Part shown: one piece after another, positions 1 through 9,203 of the stretch
How positions within the stretch are numbered: the stretch's first letter is position 1
How the letters are laid out: every line of letters starts with the position of its first letter
NCBI RefSeq assembly: GCF_025642115.1
Contig: NZ_CP106753.1
Location: 1,821,501 to 1,885,500 of the forward strand
Direction of reading: 5' to 3'
DNA from: Chitiniphilus purpureus
GTDB taxonomy: Bacteria > Pseudomonadota > Gammaproteobacteria > Burkholderiales > Chitinibacteraceae
Length of the DNA stretch: 64,000 bases
Program-made: the position numbers and the translations under genes
Notes under the pieces: generated by a model
Seen by the model: only the letters and a program-made list of their open reading frames with translations
Told to the model about the DNA's origin: nothing
Databases searched by the model: none

Positions 1-238
1 CCCAGTCCGGGCAGAGCAGGGTGCCAAGCGGTGGCAGCTCGACCGGCTGCTGCTGCAGCCGGTTGAACCAGGCGGTATCGCCCCACAGCAGGTGATCGAG
101 CGTGGCGTGGATGGATTTGAAGAACGCGCCGAGGTCGGCGTGGCGCGTGGTGTCGTCGAGCCGGTCGCAGGCTGCATACAGGCGCTCGTTCATCCAGCGG
201 TTGTACGCAGCCATCAATCGAGGGTAGTTCGCATCCAT
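1..238 (-). CDS. DinB family protein, N-terminal part (3' end outside window)
   Basis: The gene runs off the left edge, so only about 79 N-terminal residues are visible. It begins with an ATG whose complement is at 236-238, preceded by a good AGGAG Shine-Dalgarno. The visible part has the pattern of DinB/DUF664-type four-helix proteins: an N-terminal helix containing NRWMNERLY, a conserved FFKSIHATLDHLL segment, and a downstream DTAWFNR segment. The histidine of the second motif is normally a metal ligand in this superfamily. Members are putative metal-dependent enzymes, some of them thiol transferases, and many have no known substrate. No function can be assigned from this fragment. Confidence 0.8.
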   Translation of the reverse strand, partial: MDANYPRLMAAYNRWMNERLYAACDRLDDTTRHADLGAFFKSIHATLDHLLWGDTAWFNRLQQQPVELPPLGTLLCPDW

Positions 239-398
239 GCAGTATGCTCCTTGGCACCCGTGTCAGCTGTCGGCAGGGCTTGGCAGATCGATGCCGCGCG
301 GCGCCCCGAAATCGCAGTGTACCCGGTGGTGCATGGGGATTTCGAGCATCCGGCGGACCGAAGCTGCGGCAATCGCGGCCAGCGGACGGCGCGGGCGA

Positions 399-710
399 TC
401 AGCCGAAGTGGCAGACGTAGTGCAATGTCTCGGTCACTTCGATTTCAAAACTGGCGTCGCCGGGCACGTCGAACGAGGTACCGGCGCCGTAGGTCGTGGC
501 TTCGTTCTGGCCTGCGAGCTTGACGCGGCAGCTGCCCGCGATCAATTCCATCACTTCCGGCGCGCCGGTGTTGAAGGTGAGGGTGGAAGGCAGGATGACG
601 CCCACGCTCTTGCGGCTGCCGTCGGCCAGGATGACGGTGTGGCTGACGCATTTGCCGTCGAAATAGACGTTGGCTTGTTTGAGGACGGAAACGTTGTCGA
701 ATTGGCTCAT
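399..710 (-). CDS. ppnP: pyrimidine/purine nucleoside phosphorylase PpnP
   Basis: A 103-residue single-domain cupin of the PpnP (formerly YaiE/DUF1255) family. Family members phosphorolyse a broad range of nucleosides to free base and ribose 1-phosphate in the cytosol. The start [20 protein letters not shown] and the [14 protein letters not shown] and HYVCHFG segments near the C-terminus are family hallmarks. The reading frame stays open upstream, but the ATG with complement at 708-710 gives the usual family length (E. coli protein about 94 residues). It lies 23 bp downstream of the DUF2788 gene on the same strand and is probably co-transcribed with it. Confidence 0.9.
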   Translation of the reverse strand: MSQFDNVSVLKQANVYFDGKCVSHTVILADGSRKSVGVILPSTLTFNTGAPEVMELIAGSCRVKLAGQNEATTYGAGTSFDVPGDASFEIEVTETLHYVCHFG

Positions 711-733
711 GATATCTTCCAGAGGCGTGCCGC

Positions 734-955
734 TTATTTCTGCAGCACTTCGGTGAGGATGGTCTTGACGATAAAGCCGAACATGCCGAAGCCCAGCACG
801 AAGAACAACACCAGCGTGCCGTACTTGCCCGCCTTCGAGTCCTTGGCGAGCTTGTAGATGATGAAGCCCATGTAGGCGATCAGCGCCGTGCAGAGCACCG
901 ACACCGTGAGTGTGGTGAAGGCCTCTTCGGACATGTTGGCAATGGCGTCGAGCAT
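734..955 (-). CDS. DUF2788 domain-containing small membrane protein
   Basis: A 73-residue protein with two clear hydrophobic segments (about residues 14-36 and 46-66) separated by a short basic loop containing [12 protein letters not shown]. This matches the DUF2788 family, small inner-membrane proteins of unknown function common in beta- and gammaproteobacteria. It starts at ATG 955 (complement) and lies between argG and ppnP on the same strand. A large GC-rich hairpin (1016-1050) separates it from argG, so it may not simply be part of the arginine transcript. No function can be offered. Confidence 0.8.
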   Translation of the reverse strand: MLDAIANMSEEAFTTLTVSVLCTALIAYMGFIIYKLAKDSKAGKYGTLVLFFVLGFGMFGFIVKTILTEVLQK

Positions 956-1015
956 AGGGGTCTTGGTTCCGGGGTTGGGCGCGGCAACGGCGTCGAGGGC
1001 AAGGTGCCAGAGAGA

Positions 1016-1050
1016 GCCGGCCCCGAACGGCGCAGGTGCGCGGGGCCGGC
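1016..1050. repeat. strong inverted repeat between argG and DUF2788 gene
   Basis: A 9-bp perfect GC-only stem (1016-1024 pairs with 1042-1050) encloses a 17-nt loop that can itself form a GCGC/GCGC stem. No U-tract follows on either strand. It may be a transcript-end stabiliser or a weak terminator after argG; its role is inferred only from position. Confidence 0.5.
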
Positions 1051-1069
1051 ATCGACGCCTGCGGCAAGC

Positions 1070-2287
1070 TTAACGGCCCTTCTTGCCGGCGATACGCAGG
1101 CGCAACGCATTCAATTTGATGAAACCGCCGGCATCCGCCTGGTTGTAGGCGCCGCCGTCGTCATCGAAGGTGGCGATGGTCTGATCAAAGAGCGTGTCCT
1201 TGGAGTCACGCGCGACCACCGAGACGCCGCCCTTGTACAGCTTCAGGCGCACCCAGCCGTTCACATAGCCCTGGGTGTGGTCGATCAGCACCTGCAGCGC
1301 GCGGCGTTCCGGGCTCCACCAGTAGCCGTTGTAGATCAGCTCGGCATAGCGCGGCATCAGGCTGTCCTTGAGGTGTGCCACCTCACGGTCGAGCGTGATC
1401 GACTCGATGCCGCGGTGGGCCTTCAGCAGGATGGTGCCGCCCGGGGTTTCGTAGCAGCCGCGGCTTTTCATGCCGACATAGCGGTTCTCGACCAGATCCA
1501 GACGACCGATGCCGTGCTTGCCGCCAAGTTCATTGAGCTTGGCCAGCACCTCGTGGGCCTTCAGGCGTACCCCATTGATGCCGACCACATCGCCCTTCTC
1601 GAATTCCAGGTCGATGTATTCGGCGGCATCCGGCGCGGCTTCCGGGCTGACTGTCCAGCGCCACATGCTTTCCTCGGCCTCGGCCTTCGGGTCTTCCAGG
1701 TGGCGGCCTTCGAAACTGATGTGCAGCAGGTTGGCGTCCATCGAGTACGGTGCACCGCCGTTCTTGTGCTTCATCTCGACCGGGATGCCGTTGGCTTCGG
1801 CGTAGGCCAGCAGTTTCTCGCGTGACAGCAGATCCCATTCGCGCCACGGGGCGATCACCTTCACTTCCGGCATCAGCGCATACGCGCCCAACTCGAAGCG
1901 GACCTGATCATTGCCTTTGCCGGTGGCGCCATGGCTGATGGCGTCAGCGCCGGTCTCGCGGGCGATCTCGATCAGGCGCTTGGCGATCAGCGGACGGGCG
2001 ATCGAGGTACCAAGCAGGTATTCGCCTTCGTAGATGGTGTTGGCACGGAACATCGGGAACACGAAGTCGCGCACGAATTCCTCGCGCACATCGTCGATGT
2101 AGATGTTCCCGGGCTTGATGCCGAACTGCAGTGCCTTCTGGCGTGCCGGTTCCAGTTCCTCGCCCTGGCCCAGGTCGGCGGTGAAGGTGACGACTTCACA
2201 GCGATACTGGTCTTGCAGCCACTTCAGGATCACCGAGGTATCAAGCCCGCCCGAATAGGCCAGCACCACTTTTTTTACGTCAGACAT
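1070..2287 (-). CDS. argG: argininosuccinate synthase
   Basis: A 405-residue cytosolic ligase that joins citrulline and aspartate with ATP to give argininosuccinate, the penultimate step of arginine synthesis. The N-terminal PP-loop SGGLDTS is at about residues 11-17, followed by family motifs such as [14 protein letters not shown] and the segment around [17 protein letters not shown]. The length fits the short (about 400-residue) form. The start was set at [14 protein letters not shown] because a GGGGGG Shine-Dalgarno lies just upstream; an in-frame extension 16 codons longer is unlikely. It is downstream of argF and a LeuE-type exporter on the same strand, suggesting a common transcript. 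Confidence 0.97.
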   Translation of the reverse strand: MSDVKKVVLAYSGGLDTSVILKWLQDQYRCEVVTFTADLGQGEELEPARQKALQFGIKPGNIYIDDVREEFVRDFVFPMFRANTIYEGEYLLGTSIARPLIAKRLIEIARETGADAISHGATGKGNDQVRFELGAYALMPEVKVIAPWREWDLLSREKLLAYAEANGIPVEMKHKNGGAPYSMDANLLHISFEGRHLEDPKAEAEESMWRWTVSPEAAPDAAEYIDLEFEKGDVVGINGVRLKAHEVLAKLNELGGKHGIGRLDLVENRYVGMKSRGCYETPGGTILLKAHRGIESITLDREVAHLKDSLMPRYAELIYNGYWWSPERRALQVLIDHTQGYVNGWVRLKLYKGGVSVVARDSKDTLFDQTIATFDDDGGAYNQADAGGFIKLNALRLRIAGKKGR

Positions 2288-2359
2288 GGAATCCCCCCAA
2301 GAGTAAGCCAGTGTGTTCATGCGACCGTCGCGCACTGGCGCTGCGCCGGTCTACGGTAT

Positions 2360-2995
2360 TCAACGGTCGATGGCGAGCCTGAGGCCGAAGCTGACGAACA
2401 ACAGGCCGGTGATCCGGCGCCCCAGTCCTGCCATGCCCTGCCTTGCCGCGACAAGGCGGGCGATCCGGCTGCCGGCAAGGATCAGCATCGAGAGGTAGGC
2501 CATCGAAAAGACCTGCACGATGCTGCCCAGCAGCACGAAGGTCAGCGCCACGTGCGAATAGGCCGGGTCGACGAATTGCGGGAAGAAGGCCATGAAGAAC
2601 AGGATGGCCTTGACATTGACGAGCGAGATGCCGAGCGCCTGGCGGAAGGCGCGCCCCGGGCTCGCCGCCGCGGCGCACGCGGCAGGATCGCGGGCGGGCC
2701 TGGCCTGTGCGAGCAGGAGCCGCAATCCGAGCCAGGCCAGATAGGCCGCGCCCAGATAGCGGACGGCATCGAAGGCGACCGGATGCGCATGCATCAGCGA
2801 AGCGACGCCGAGCACGGCAGCCAGCATCAGCGCGAGATCCCCGCAGAACACCCCGCCCGCTGCGGCAAAACCGGCGCGGGCACCATGCCGGCCGGCCGTG
2901 GTCAGCACGAACAGCGAGTTGGGCCCGGGCATCAGGATGATGATCAGGGTACCCAGGGCATAGGTGGCAAGGTCGGTGACGCCAAGGATGCTCAC
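2360..2995 (-). CDS. LysE/LeuE-family amino-acid exporter
   Basis: A 211-residue, highly hydrophobic inner-membrane protein with about six predicted membrane segments. It carries the RhtB/LysE signature near the N-terminus (IIILMPGPNSLFVL) and RYLGAAYLAWLG around the third helix. The C-terminal half (VNVKAILFFMAFFPQFVDP) most resembles the leucine exporter LeuE. It begins only 7 bp after the argF stop and ends 72 bp before argG, so it sits inside an apparent arginine-biosynthesis operon. From that context export of arginine or a related amino acid is an attractive inference, but the substrate cannot be read from the sequence. Confidence 0.88.
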   Translation of the reverse strand: MSILGVTDLATYALGTLIIILMPGPNSLFVLTTAGRHGARAGFAAAGGVFCGDLALMLAAVLGVASLMHAHPVAFDAVRYLGAAYLAWLGLRLLLAQARPARDPAACAAAASPGRAFRQALGISLVNVKAILFFMAFFPQFVDPAYSHVALTFVLLGSIVQVFSMAYLSMLILAGSRIARLVAARQGMAGLGRRITGLLFVSFGLRLAIDR

Positions 2996-3002
2996 GGTGC
3001 CG

Positions 3003-3917
<915 letters not shown>

Positions 3918-4112
3918 AAAGTGGGCTGCCCCGGCACGGCGCGCCGCAGGCTACTCTCTTGTAAAAACAAACATTATTTAGTTGGCGGGGGGCGGCTGGC
4001 AAGACCGGAGGGCGGTCGGCGGCAAGCTGACGAGGTTTTTCGCGCGGCATGGTGGTGCAGGTGGTATACTGACAACGTCTGCCAAGGACATCCGCCAAGT
4101 TTTCCTCTCGTC

Positions 4113-4421
4113 ATGATCTGCAACCCATACGAAATCATCATTCAGGGTATCACCAGCAACGGTCGCGAATTCCGGCCCAGCGACTGGGCAGAGCGGCTCT
4201 CCGGCATCCTCTCCACCTTCGGTTTCGACCAGAAGCTCTCGTATGCGCCGTATGTGCGCCCCATGGTGCTCGACAATGTCCGTTGCGTTGCGGTGGACAA
4301 GCAGCTCGAGAAGATCGACCCGCGCGTGTTCGATTTCATCATGACCTTCGCCCGCGACAACGACCTGCGCATCGTCGATTGCCGTACCCTGCTTGACCAA
4401 TACCAGCAGTCCTCCCGCTAG
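4113..4421 (+). CDS. DUF3579 domain-containing protein
   Basis: A 102-residue soluble protein that matches the DUF3579 family, found almost only in betaproteobacteria. Typical features are the start MICNPYEIIIQGIT, the segment FRPSDWAERLSGILS, and VRCVAVDKQLEKIDPRVFDFIMTFA. The function of the family is unknown. It is divergently arranged from argF and is followed by a 130-bp gap before the SDR gene. The ATG at 4113 gives the usual family N-terminus. Confidence 0.9.
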   Translation: MICNPYEIIIQGITSNGREFRPSDWAERLSGILSTFGFDQKLSYAPYVRPMVLDNVRCVAVDKQLEKIDPRVFDFIMTFARDNDLRIVDCRTLLDQYQQSSR

Positions 4422-4551
4422 GCGCCGGTCGCCGGTTGCCCTGCTTGCGGCGCGTTTCCGTTGCTGCATCGCACAATAACGCCTATGCTTACACTATGCT
4501 GCCGCGCCATCTTGCGGCGCGCCGATTCCTTCGCCATGGGAGTGTTCAAGC

Positions 4552-5292
4552 ATGCGACTTAAAGACAAGGTAGCCATCATCACCGGCGCGGCCAGTGGCA
4601 TCGGCCATGCCACTGCCCAGAAATTCGCCGCCGAGGGTGCCAAGGTCGTGGTCTGCGACGTCAACCGCGATGGCGTCGACCGCGTGGTGTCGGAGCTCAG
4701 CGCCGCTGGCGCCACCGCCGCCGGTTTCCTGGTCGACGTGACCAACAAGGCACAGATCGCCCAGATGGTCTCGGACGTCAAGCAGCAGTTCGGCCGCATC
4801 GATGTGCTGGTCAACAATGCCGGCATCGTTGCCGACGCGCAGCTTTACAAGATGAGCGACGAGCAGTTCGATCGGGTGATCGATATCAACCTGAAGGGCG
4901 TCTACAACTGTGCCCGCGCCGTGGTAGACACCATGCTCGAGCAGGGCAGCGGCGTCATCCTGAATGCGTCCTCGGTGGTGGGCGTCTACGGCAACTTCGG
5001 CCAGACCAATTATGCGGCTGCCAAGTTCGGCGTGATCGGCTTCGTCAAGACCTGGGCGAAGGAGCTGGGCAAGAAAGGCATCCGTGCCAATGCAGTGTGT
5101 CCGGGCTTTGTCGCCACACCCATCCTGAACGGCATGCCGGACAAGGTGATCCAGGCGATGGAGGAGCGGGTGCCGATGCGCAGGCTCGCGCAACCGGCCG
5201 AGATCGCCAACGTCTATGCCTTTCTCGCCTCGGACGAGGCAAGCTATATCAACGGTGCGGCGATCGAGGTGACCGGCGGGCTGACGCTGTAG
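4552..5292 (+). CDS. short-chain dehydrogenase/reductase, FabG-like
   Basis: A 246-residue classical SDR oxidoreductase. The cofactor motif TGAASGIG is at residues 11-18, NNAG around 88-91, the catalytic serine in NASS near 141, and YxxxK at Tyr154/Lys158. The C-terminal [14 protein letters not shown] segment is typical of 3-oxoacyl-ACP reductase (FabG) relatives. No other fatty-acid synthesis gene is adjacent, so this is more likely a FabG-like paralogue or a polyhydroxyalkanoate/acyl-CoA reductase than the housekeeping FabG. An intrinsic terminator follows at 5309-5336. Confidence 0.9.
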   Translation: MRLKDKVAIITGAASGIGHATAQKFAAEGAKVVVCDVNRDGVDRVVSELSAAGATAAGFLVDVTNKAQIAQMVSDVKQQFGRIDVLVNNAGIVADAQLYKMSDEQFDRVIDINLKGVYNCARAVVDTMLEQGSGVILNASSVVGVYGNFGQTNYAAAKFGVIGFVKTWAKELGKKGIRANAVCPGFVATPILNGMPDKVIQAMEERVPMRRLAQPAEIANVYAFLASDEASYINGAAIEVTGGLTL

Positions 5293-5308
5293 CCTGCTCC
5301 GCGCATGC

Positions 5309-5336
5309 AAAAAAACCCGGCATATCGCCGGGTTTT
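5309..5336. terminator. bidirectional intrinsic terminator
   Basis: A 7-bp stem (5315-5321 with 5327-5333), a 5-nt loop, an A-run on the left and a T-run on the right. It lies between the convergent SDR and L,D-transpeptidase genes and can serve both. Confidence 0.85.
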
Positions 5337-5363
5337 GCGTTGCCGGGCATCTGTCTGCCGCGT

Positions 5364-6617
5364 TCAACCGGCCCGGGCCCGGCCTTCCCACAAGATCTTC
5401 CAGTCCGTACCTTCCTGCTGCCAGTACACCCGTTTGCGTTGCCTGATCTGGGTGCGCTCGCTGCGTGACTGCTGGTCGAACGTGGCGACCCACTGTGGCC
5501 GCTCGCCGGCGGTGGCGAACAGGCTGATGTTTTCGAGCGCGATCGCCTGCGGTCGCACCGTGCCGCCCCGCGCAGGCCGGCTTTCCTCTGTGCTGAACTG
5601 CGAGCCGTAGAATGCCTGCAGCCGCGCGGGTTCGGCTGTCTCGGCGGCGGCGCGCCAGGCTTCGATTCGGGCCAGTGCCGCTTCGCGCCGTTGCCGCCAG
5701 GCATGCGGCGGCAGCCAATCGACCTGGGTGACGTTGACCACCGGCGTCGTGCCGGGTTGCAGCCACCGGGCGAGGGCCGCCATGTCTTCGTTGGTCAGCG
5801 CCACACAGCCGTTGGAAGCCTGCGGTGCGCGGGCATAGGTGTCGTAGGGCACGCCGTGCAGCCAGATGCCATGGCCGGTGCGGCCTTCGCGCCGGTCCAA
5901 TTCGTTGGGGTACGAAATCGGCCAGGCACCCACGCCGTAAAGCTCGGCTGCCTCGCCATAGATGCGGTCCAGTTGCAGACGCGGCATATGCCCGGTGACG
6001 AAGTAGACACCCAACGGCGTGCGCTGGTCGCCTTCCTTGAGCTTGTCGATGCCAAGCTTGCCGATGGTGACGTAGTAGTCGGTGACGTAACGGGGCACGC
6101 CTTTGTCGTTTTCGAACAGGTAAGCCCGGGCGCTGCCGGTATCGACCAGCACGGCATGGCGCTGCGCCGGCGAGAGTGCGAGCAGCTGCGCCGGCAGATG
6201 GCCCACGGGCGGCGGTGCCGTATGGCGCAGCAGTCTGACCTGGGCTTCGCGCTTGAGGTCGTCGAGCCGGTCCTGCGGCGCGCTGGCCACCCCACCGCCA
6301 AGGTCCGCCAGCGGTGCTGCCCGCATTGCATAGAGATCAGCGGAGACCAGATGCGCCAGCCGGTAGTTCGGCGCCTTGGCGAGCAATGCGTCGATGGTGG
6401 CGCGGGCGTCGGCCATGCGCCCCTCGCGGACCGCGTCGATGGCAGCGACGATCATCGCCTCCGGCGAACCCTGGATGGCGACGCCCGGATGGTCGAATGC
6501 GGACAGGTGCGGTTGCGGCCAGGGTGGGGTGAGCCGGGGCTGCGCCGCCGGCGTGAAGAACAGCAGCAGGAGCAGGCAGACCGACAACTTGGCCCACGGT
6601 AATACGCGTTGCTTCAC
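5364..6617 (-). CDS. L,D-transpeptidase with C-terminal NTF2-like region
   Basis: A 417-residue exported protein. Residues 1-26 form a signal peptide with a long leucine core. A YkuD-type catalytic domain occupies about 150-300, with HGIWLHG (249-255) and the nucleophile motif SNGC (268-271, Cys271). Such enzymes make 3-3 peptidoglycan cross-links or attach proteins to peptidoglycan in the periplasm. The last 110 residues (from about WRAAAE at 321) look like an NTF2/SnoaL-type domain, the architecture seen in Cds6-type L,D-transpeptidases. The gene directly abuts the upstream TPR gene, whose C-terminus also looks NTF2-like, so the two probably act together in the envelope. The specific reaction is unknown. 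Confidence 0.88.
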   Translation of the reverse strand: MKQRVLPWAKLSVCLLLLLFFTPAAQPRLTPPWPQPHLSAFDHPGVAIQGSPEAMIVAAIDAVREGRMADARATIDALLAKAPNYRLAHLVSADLYAMRAAPLADLGGGVASAPQDRLDDLKREAQVRLLRHTAPPPVGHLPAQLLALSPAQRHAVLVDTGSARAYLFENDKGVPRYVTDYYVTIGKLGIDKLKEGDQRTPLGVYFVTGHMPRLQLDRIYGEAAELYGVGAWPISYPNELDRREGRTGHGIWLHGVPYDTYARAPQASNGCVALTNEDMAALARWLQPGTTPVVNVTQVDWLPPHAWRQRREAALARIEAWRAAAETAEPARLQAFYGSQFSTEESRPARGGTVRPQAIALENISLFATAGERPQWVATFDQQSRSERTQIRQRKRVYWQQEGTDWKILWEGRARAG

Positions 6618-7667
6618 TTACGTCCTTTCCTCCCGGATCAGCCAGCGTCCGCCCGATTTTTCCAGCACCAACGTCTTGCCGGTGCTGCTGGTCAGGCGGT
6701 CGGAACGATAGCTTTGGCGCAGGCGCACCACCGCGGTGGCGTCGTCCTTGAGATCGATACGGATGTCCGAGAGCGCCACGTCGATGAAGCGCGGCCCGGT
6801 CACGCGCGGCCGGCGTTCGGCCGCCCAGTCGGCAAAGCGCTGGCCGCGCGGCGTGTCGAACTTTCTGGAGTAGGCGGCAAGATAGCCGTCGAAATCCTGC
6901 CTGGACCAGGCGCGCGCCCAATTCTGCAGCGCCTCGATCACCTGCTGCTGTTCGCGCTCGCTCTGTGCCACGGCCGGGGTCGGCACGGCCGTCGGCGCGG
7001 GGGGCTGCTTGGGCACAGTCGTCGGCTTCGGTGCAGCCGTCGGCCTGGGCGGTGCCGGGGTCGGCGTCGGCGGCCGGGGTGTGGGCTGCGGTGCGGCCGC
7101 CTTGGTCGGACGGGGCGCCGGCGGCTCGGCCTGCGCCAGCTGACGGCGGCTGGGCGCCACCACGTGGCCGCCGCCGAACAATTCGCGCACCAGGGTCAGC
7201 TTGGTCTGCACCTGGCGGTTCTGTCCTTCCAGCTGCAATGCCTTGTCATACGCCTGCGAGGCCATGCGCGCATACAGGTCCCCGAGATTCTCGTGCGCCA
7301 CCGCGTAGCTGGGATTGGTCTGGATCGCCAGCTGCAGCGCCGCGCGTGCCTTGTCCAGCTGGTTCTGCTGCGCGTACAGCACCGCCAGGTTGTTATAAGG
7401 CTCGGGTAGCTGCGGGTAGTCTTCCGAGAGGCTGGTGAAGGCCTTGATCGCCTCCTGCGAGCGACCCAGCTCGGCCAGGGTCAGGCCGCGCAGAAAGCGC
7501 ACCTGCGCGTCCTTGGGTGTCCTGGCGAGATAGCGCTCGGCCCGTGCCAGCGCCTCGGTGTATTCGCGGGCCTGGACCAGATGGCGGATATCGTCCACCT
7601 CGCCGGCATGCAATGGGCCGGCGACAAGCAGGAGTACGAGGGAAAGCAGCGCTCGGCGAACAATCAT
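6618..7667 (-). CDS. exported TPR protein with Pro-rich linker and NTF2-like C-terminus
   Basis: A 349-residue protein with a signal peptide (residues 1-21), tetratricopeptide-like repeats from about 25 to 165 (A-L-A-R-A-E, AIKAF, NLAVLYA and NLGDLYARM type helices), a Pro/Thr/Ala-rich low-complexity linker at about 181-232, and a C-terminal about 110-residue NTF2/SnoaL-like domain (WARAWSRQDFDGYLAAYS). The frame is open further upstream, but ATG 7667 gives a proper signal peptide. Its stop is adjacent to the start of the L,D-transpeptidase gene, implying coupled translation. The layout suggests a periplasmic scaffold that partners the transpeptidase. That role is inference. Confidence 0.8.
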   Translation of the reverse strand: MIVRRALLSLVLLLVAGPLHAGEVDDIRHLVQAREYTEALARAERYLARTPKDAQVRFLRGLTLAELGRSQEAIKAFTSLSEDYPQLPEPYNNLAVLYAQQNQLDKARAALQLAIQTNPSYAVAHENLGDLYARMASQAYDKALQLEGQNRQVQTKLTLVRELFGGGHVVAPSRRQLAQAEPPAPRPTKAAAPQPTPRPPTPTPAPPRPTAAPKPTTVPKQPPAPTAVPTPAVAQSEREQQQVIEALQNWARAWSRQDFDGYLAAYSRKFDTPRGQRFADWAAERRPRVTGPRFIDVALSDIRIDLKDDATAVVRLRQSYRSDRLTSSTGKTLVLEKSGGRWLIREERT

Positions 7668-7797
7668 GTGTTTGGCGATTCCGTAACGGTGTTTCCGGGA
7701 GGCATGCAATGCCGCGGCACCCGGCGCAGGGCGGCGACGCCACGTCAGGCTGTGCGTAAACTCGCGAATTCTAGCAAAACCTCCCCCTGATCGTGCC

Positions 7798-8142
7798 ATG
7801 AACCTACCCGCCGGTGTGCTCGCACCATTGTTGTTGATCGCCTCCAATCTTTTTATGACTTTTGCATGGTATGGCCACCTCAAGCATATGAACGCGGCGC
7901 CCTGGTGGATCGCCGCGCTGGTATCGTGGGCCATCGCGTTGTTCGAATACCTGCTGCAGGTGCCGGCCAACCGCATCGGCTTCACCGTGTATTCGCTGGC
8001 GCAGCTCAAGATCATGCAGGAGGTCATCACGCTGGGGCTGTTCGTCCCGTTTGCGGTGTACTACATGGGGCAGCCGTTCAAGCTCGATTTTGTGTGGGCC
8101 GGCCTGTGTCTGGTCGGGGCGGTGTACTTCATGTTCCGCTGA
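7798..8142 (+). CDS. DMT-superfamily small membrane protein (DUF486)
   Basis: A 114-residue integral membrane protein with four hydrophobic segments, matching the DUF486/DMF family. Diagnostic segments are LIASNLFMTFAWYGHLK near the N-terminus, FEYLLQVPANRIG in the middle, and QLKIMQEVITL. The family is related to small multidrug-resistance/drug-metabolite transporters, but no substrate is known. It is transcribed divergently from the TPR gene, with 130 bp between the two starts. Confidence 0.88.
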   Translation: MNLPAGVLAPLLLIASNLFMTFAWYGHLKHMNAAPWWIAALVSWAIALFEYLLQVPANRIGFTVYSLAQLKIMQEVITLGLFVPFAVYYMGQPFKLDFVWAGLCLVGAVYFMFR

Positions 8143-8264
8143 GCCTGCTGCGGGCGGGCCGCGCCGGCCGGGACGCTGTCCTACGTGCGGGCAGGTGGCT
8201 GTCCTATGGCTGTGCTGACGGGGCGGGAGTACAACGGGGGCATCAATGCCCGAGGGAGGCCGTC

Positions 8265-8429
8265 ATGTCGCAGCACACCCCGCAACCCCGCCATGATCGC
8301 GAGGCACAGCGCGATCTCACCGAGAACGAGCGCGCCGAACAACGGAGCCGGCGCCAGGGTGAGGCCGGGCGTCAGGCGCCGTTCGATCACGACACGGGTG
8401 CGCCTTACCCCGGTCAACGTACCGAGTGA
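8265..8429 (+). CDS. small hydrophilic hypothetical protein (54 aa)
   Basis: A 54-residue, strongly charged open frame with no hydrophobic segment, rich in Arg, Glu and Gln. It starts at an ATG 5 bp after a GGGAGG-like Shine-Dalgarno and ends 9 bp before the histidine phosphatase gene, so it is probably the first gene of that short operon. I do not recognise the family. The composition suggests an intrinsically disordered protein. Translation is supported only by the ribosome-binding site and position. Confidence 0.5.
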   Translation: MSQHTPQPRHDREAQRDLTENERAEQRSRRQGEAGRQAPFDHDTGAPYPGQRTE

Positions 8430-8438
8430 GCGGCCGCG

Positions 8439-9203
8439 ATGGCCGAGCAGAAATGGCCGCAGCGGCTCTGGCTGGTGCGGCATGGGCAAAGCGCCGGCAA
8501 TGTGGCGCGTGATGCGGCCGAGGCCGCGCGCCTGCCGACCATAGACATTGCCGAGCGCGACATGGACGTGCCCTTGTCCACCCTGGGTGAACGGCAGGCC
8601 AAGGCGCTCGGGCAATGGTTCGGCGCAATGCCGCGCCAGGCGCAGCCCGACGTGGTGTTGTGCTCGCCCTACCTGCGCGCACTGCAGAGCGCCCGGTTGC
8701 TGGTCGACGCGGCGGGGCTGACGCAAGCCACGCTGGTACAGGATGAGCGCCTGCGCGAGAAGGAGTTCGGCATCACCGACCGGCTTACCAGGACAGGGAT
8801 CGCCGCGCGTTATCCAGAGCTTGCCGAGCAGCGGGCGCATGTCGGCAAGTTCTATTTCCGCCCGCCGGGCGGCGAAAGTTGGTGCGATGTGATCCTGCGG
8901 CTGCGGAACGTGATCGACACCCTGACCCGCGAATATCGCGGTGAGAATGTGCTGGTGGTGGGGCACCAGGTGATCGTCAACTGCTTTCGTTATCTGCTCG
9001 AACGGCTCGATGAGCAGCGCATCTTGGAAATCGACCGGATGGCGGATGTGCCCAACTGTTCGGTGACGAGCTATCGCTTCGACCCGGCGCAGGGGCGCTC
9101 CGGCAAGCTGGTGCTGGAACAGGTGAATTTCGTGGTGCCGCTGGCCGAAGGACACGCGCCCATCACCACTGAACCCGATGCCCCGGTGGCACCCAAACCA
9201 TGA
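8439..9203 (+). CDS. histidine phosphatase (phosphoglycerate-mutase-like) family protein
   Basis: A 254-residue cytosolic protein of the histidine phosphatase superfamily. The phosphohistidine motif RHGQ is at residues 14-17 and the second catalytic histidine is in VVGHQVIVNC around residue 175. The EKEFG segment after LRE also fits the family. The substrate is uncertain; relatives include sugar-phosphate phosphatases and mutases. Its stop overlaps the start of the NAD(P)HX dehydratase gene by 4 bp (ATGA), so the two are translationally coupled. Confidence 0.88.
   Translation: MAEQKWPQRLWLVRHGQSAGNVARDAAEAARLPTIDIAERDMDVPLSTLGERQAKALGQWFGAMPRQAQPDVVLCSPYLRALQSARLLVDAAGLTQATLVQDERLREKEFGITDRLTRTGIAARYPELAEQRAHVGKFYFRPPGGESWCDVILRLRNVIDTLTREYRGENVLVVGHQVIVNCFRYLLERLDEQRILEIDRMADVPNCSVTSYRFDPAQGRSGKLVLEQVNFVVPLAEGHAPITTEPDAPVAPKP

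Noticed and set aside
3918..4112. ArgR operator upstream of argF
   Set aside because: The AT-rich stretch has no convincing pair of ARG boxes, so I left only a comment in the argF entry.
7668..8030. N-terminal extension of the TPR protein
   Set aside because: The frame is open, but using ATG 7667 yields a clear signal peptide, and the extension would run into the divergent DUF486 gene.
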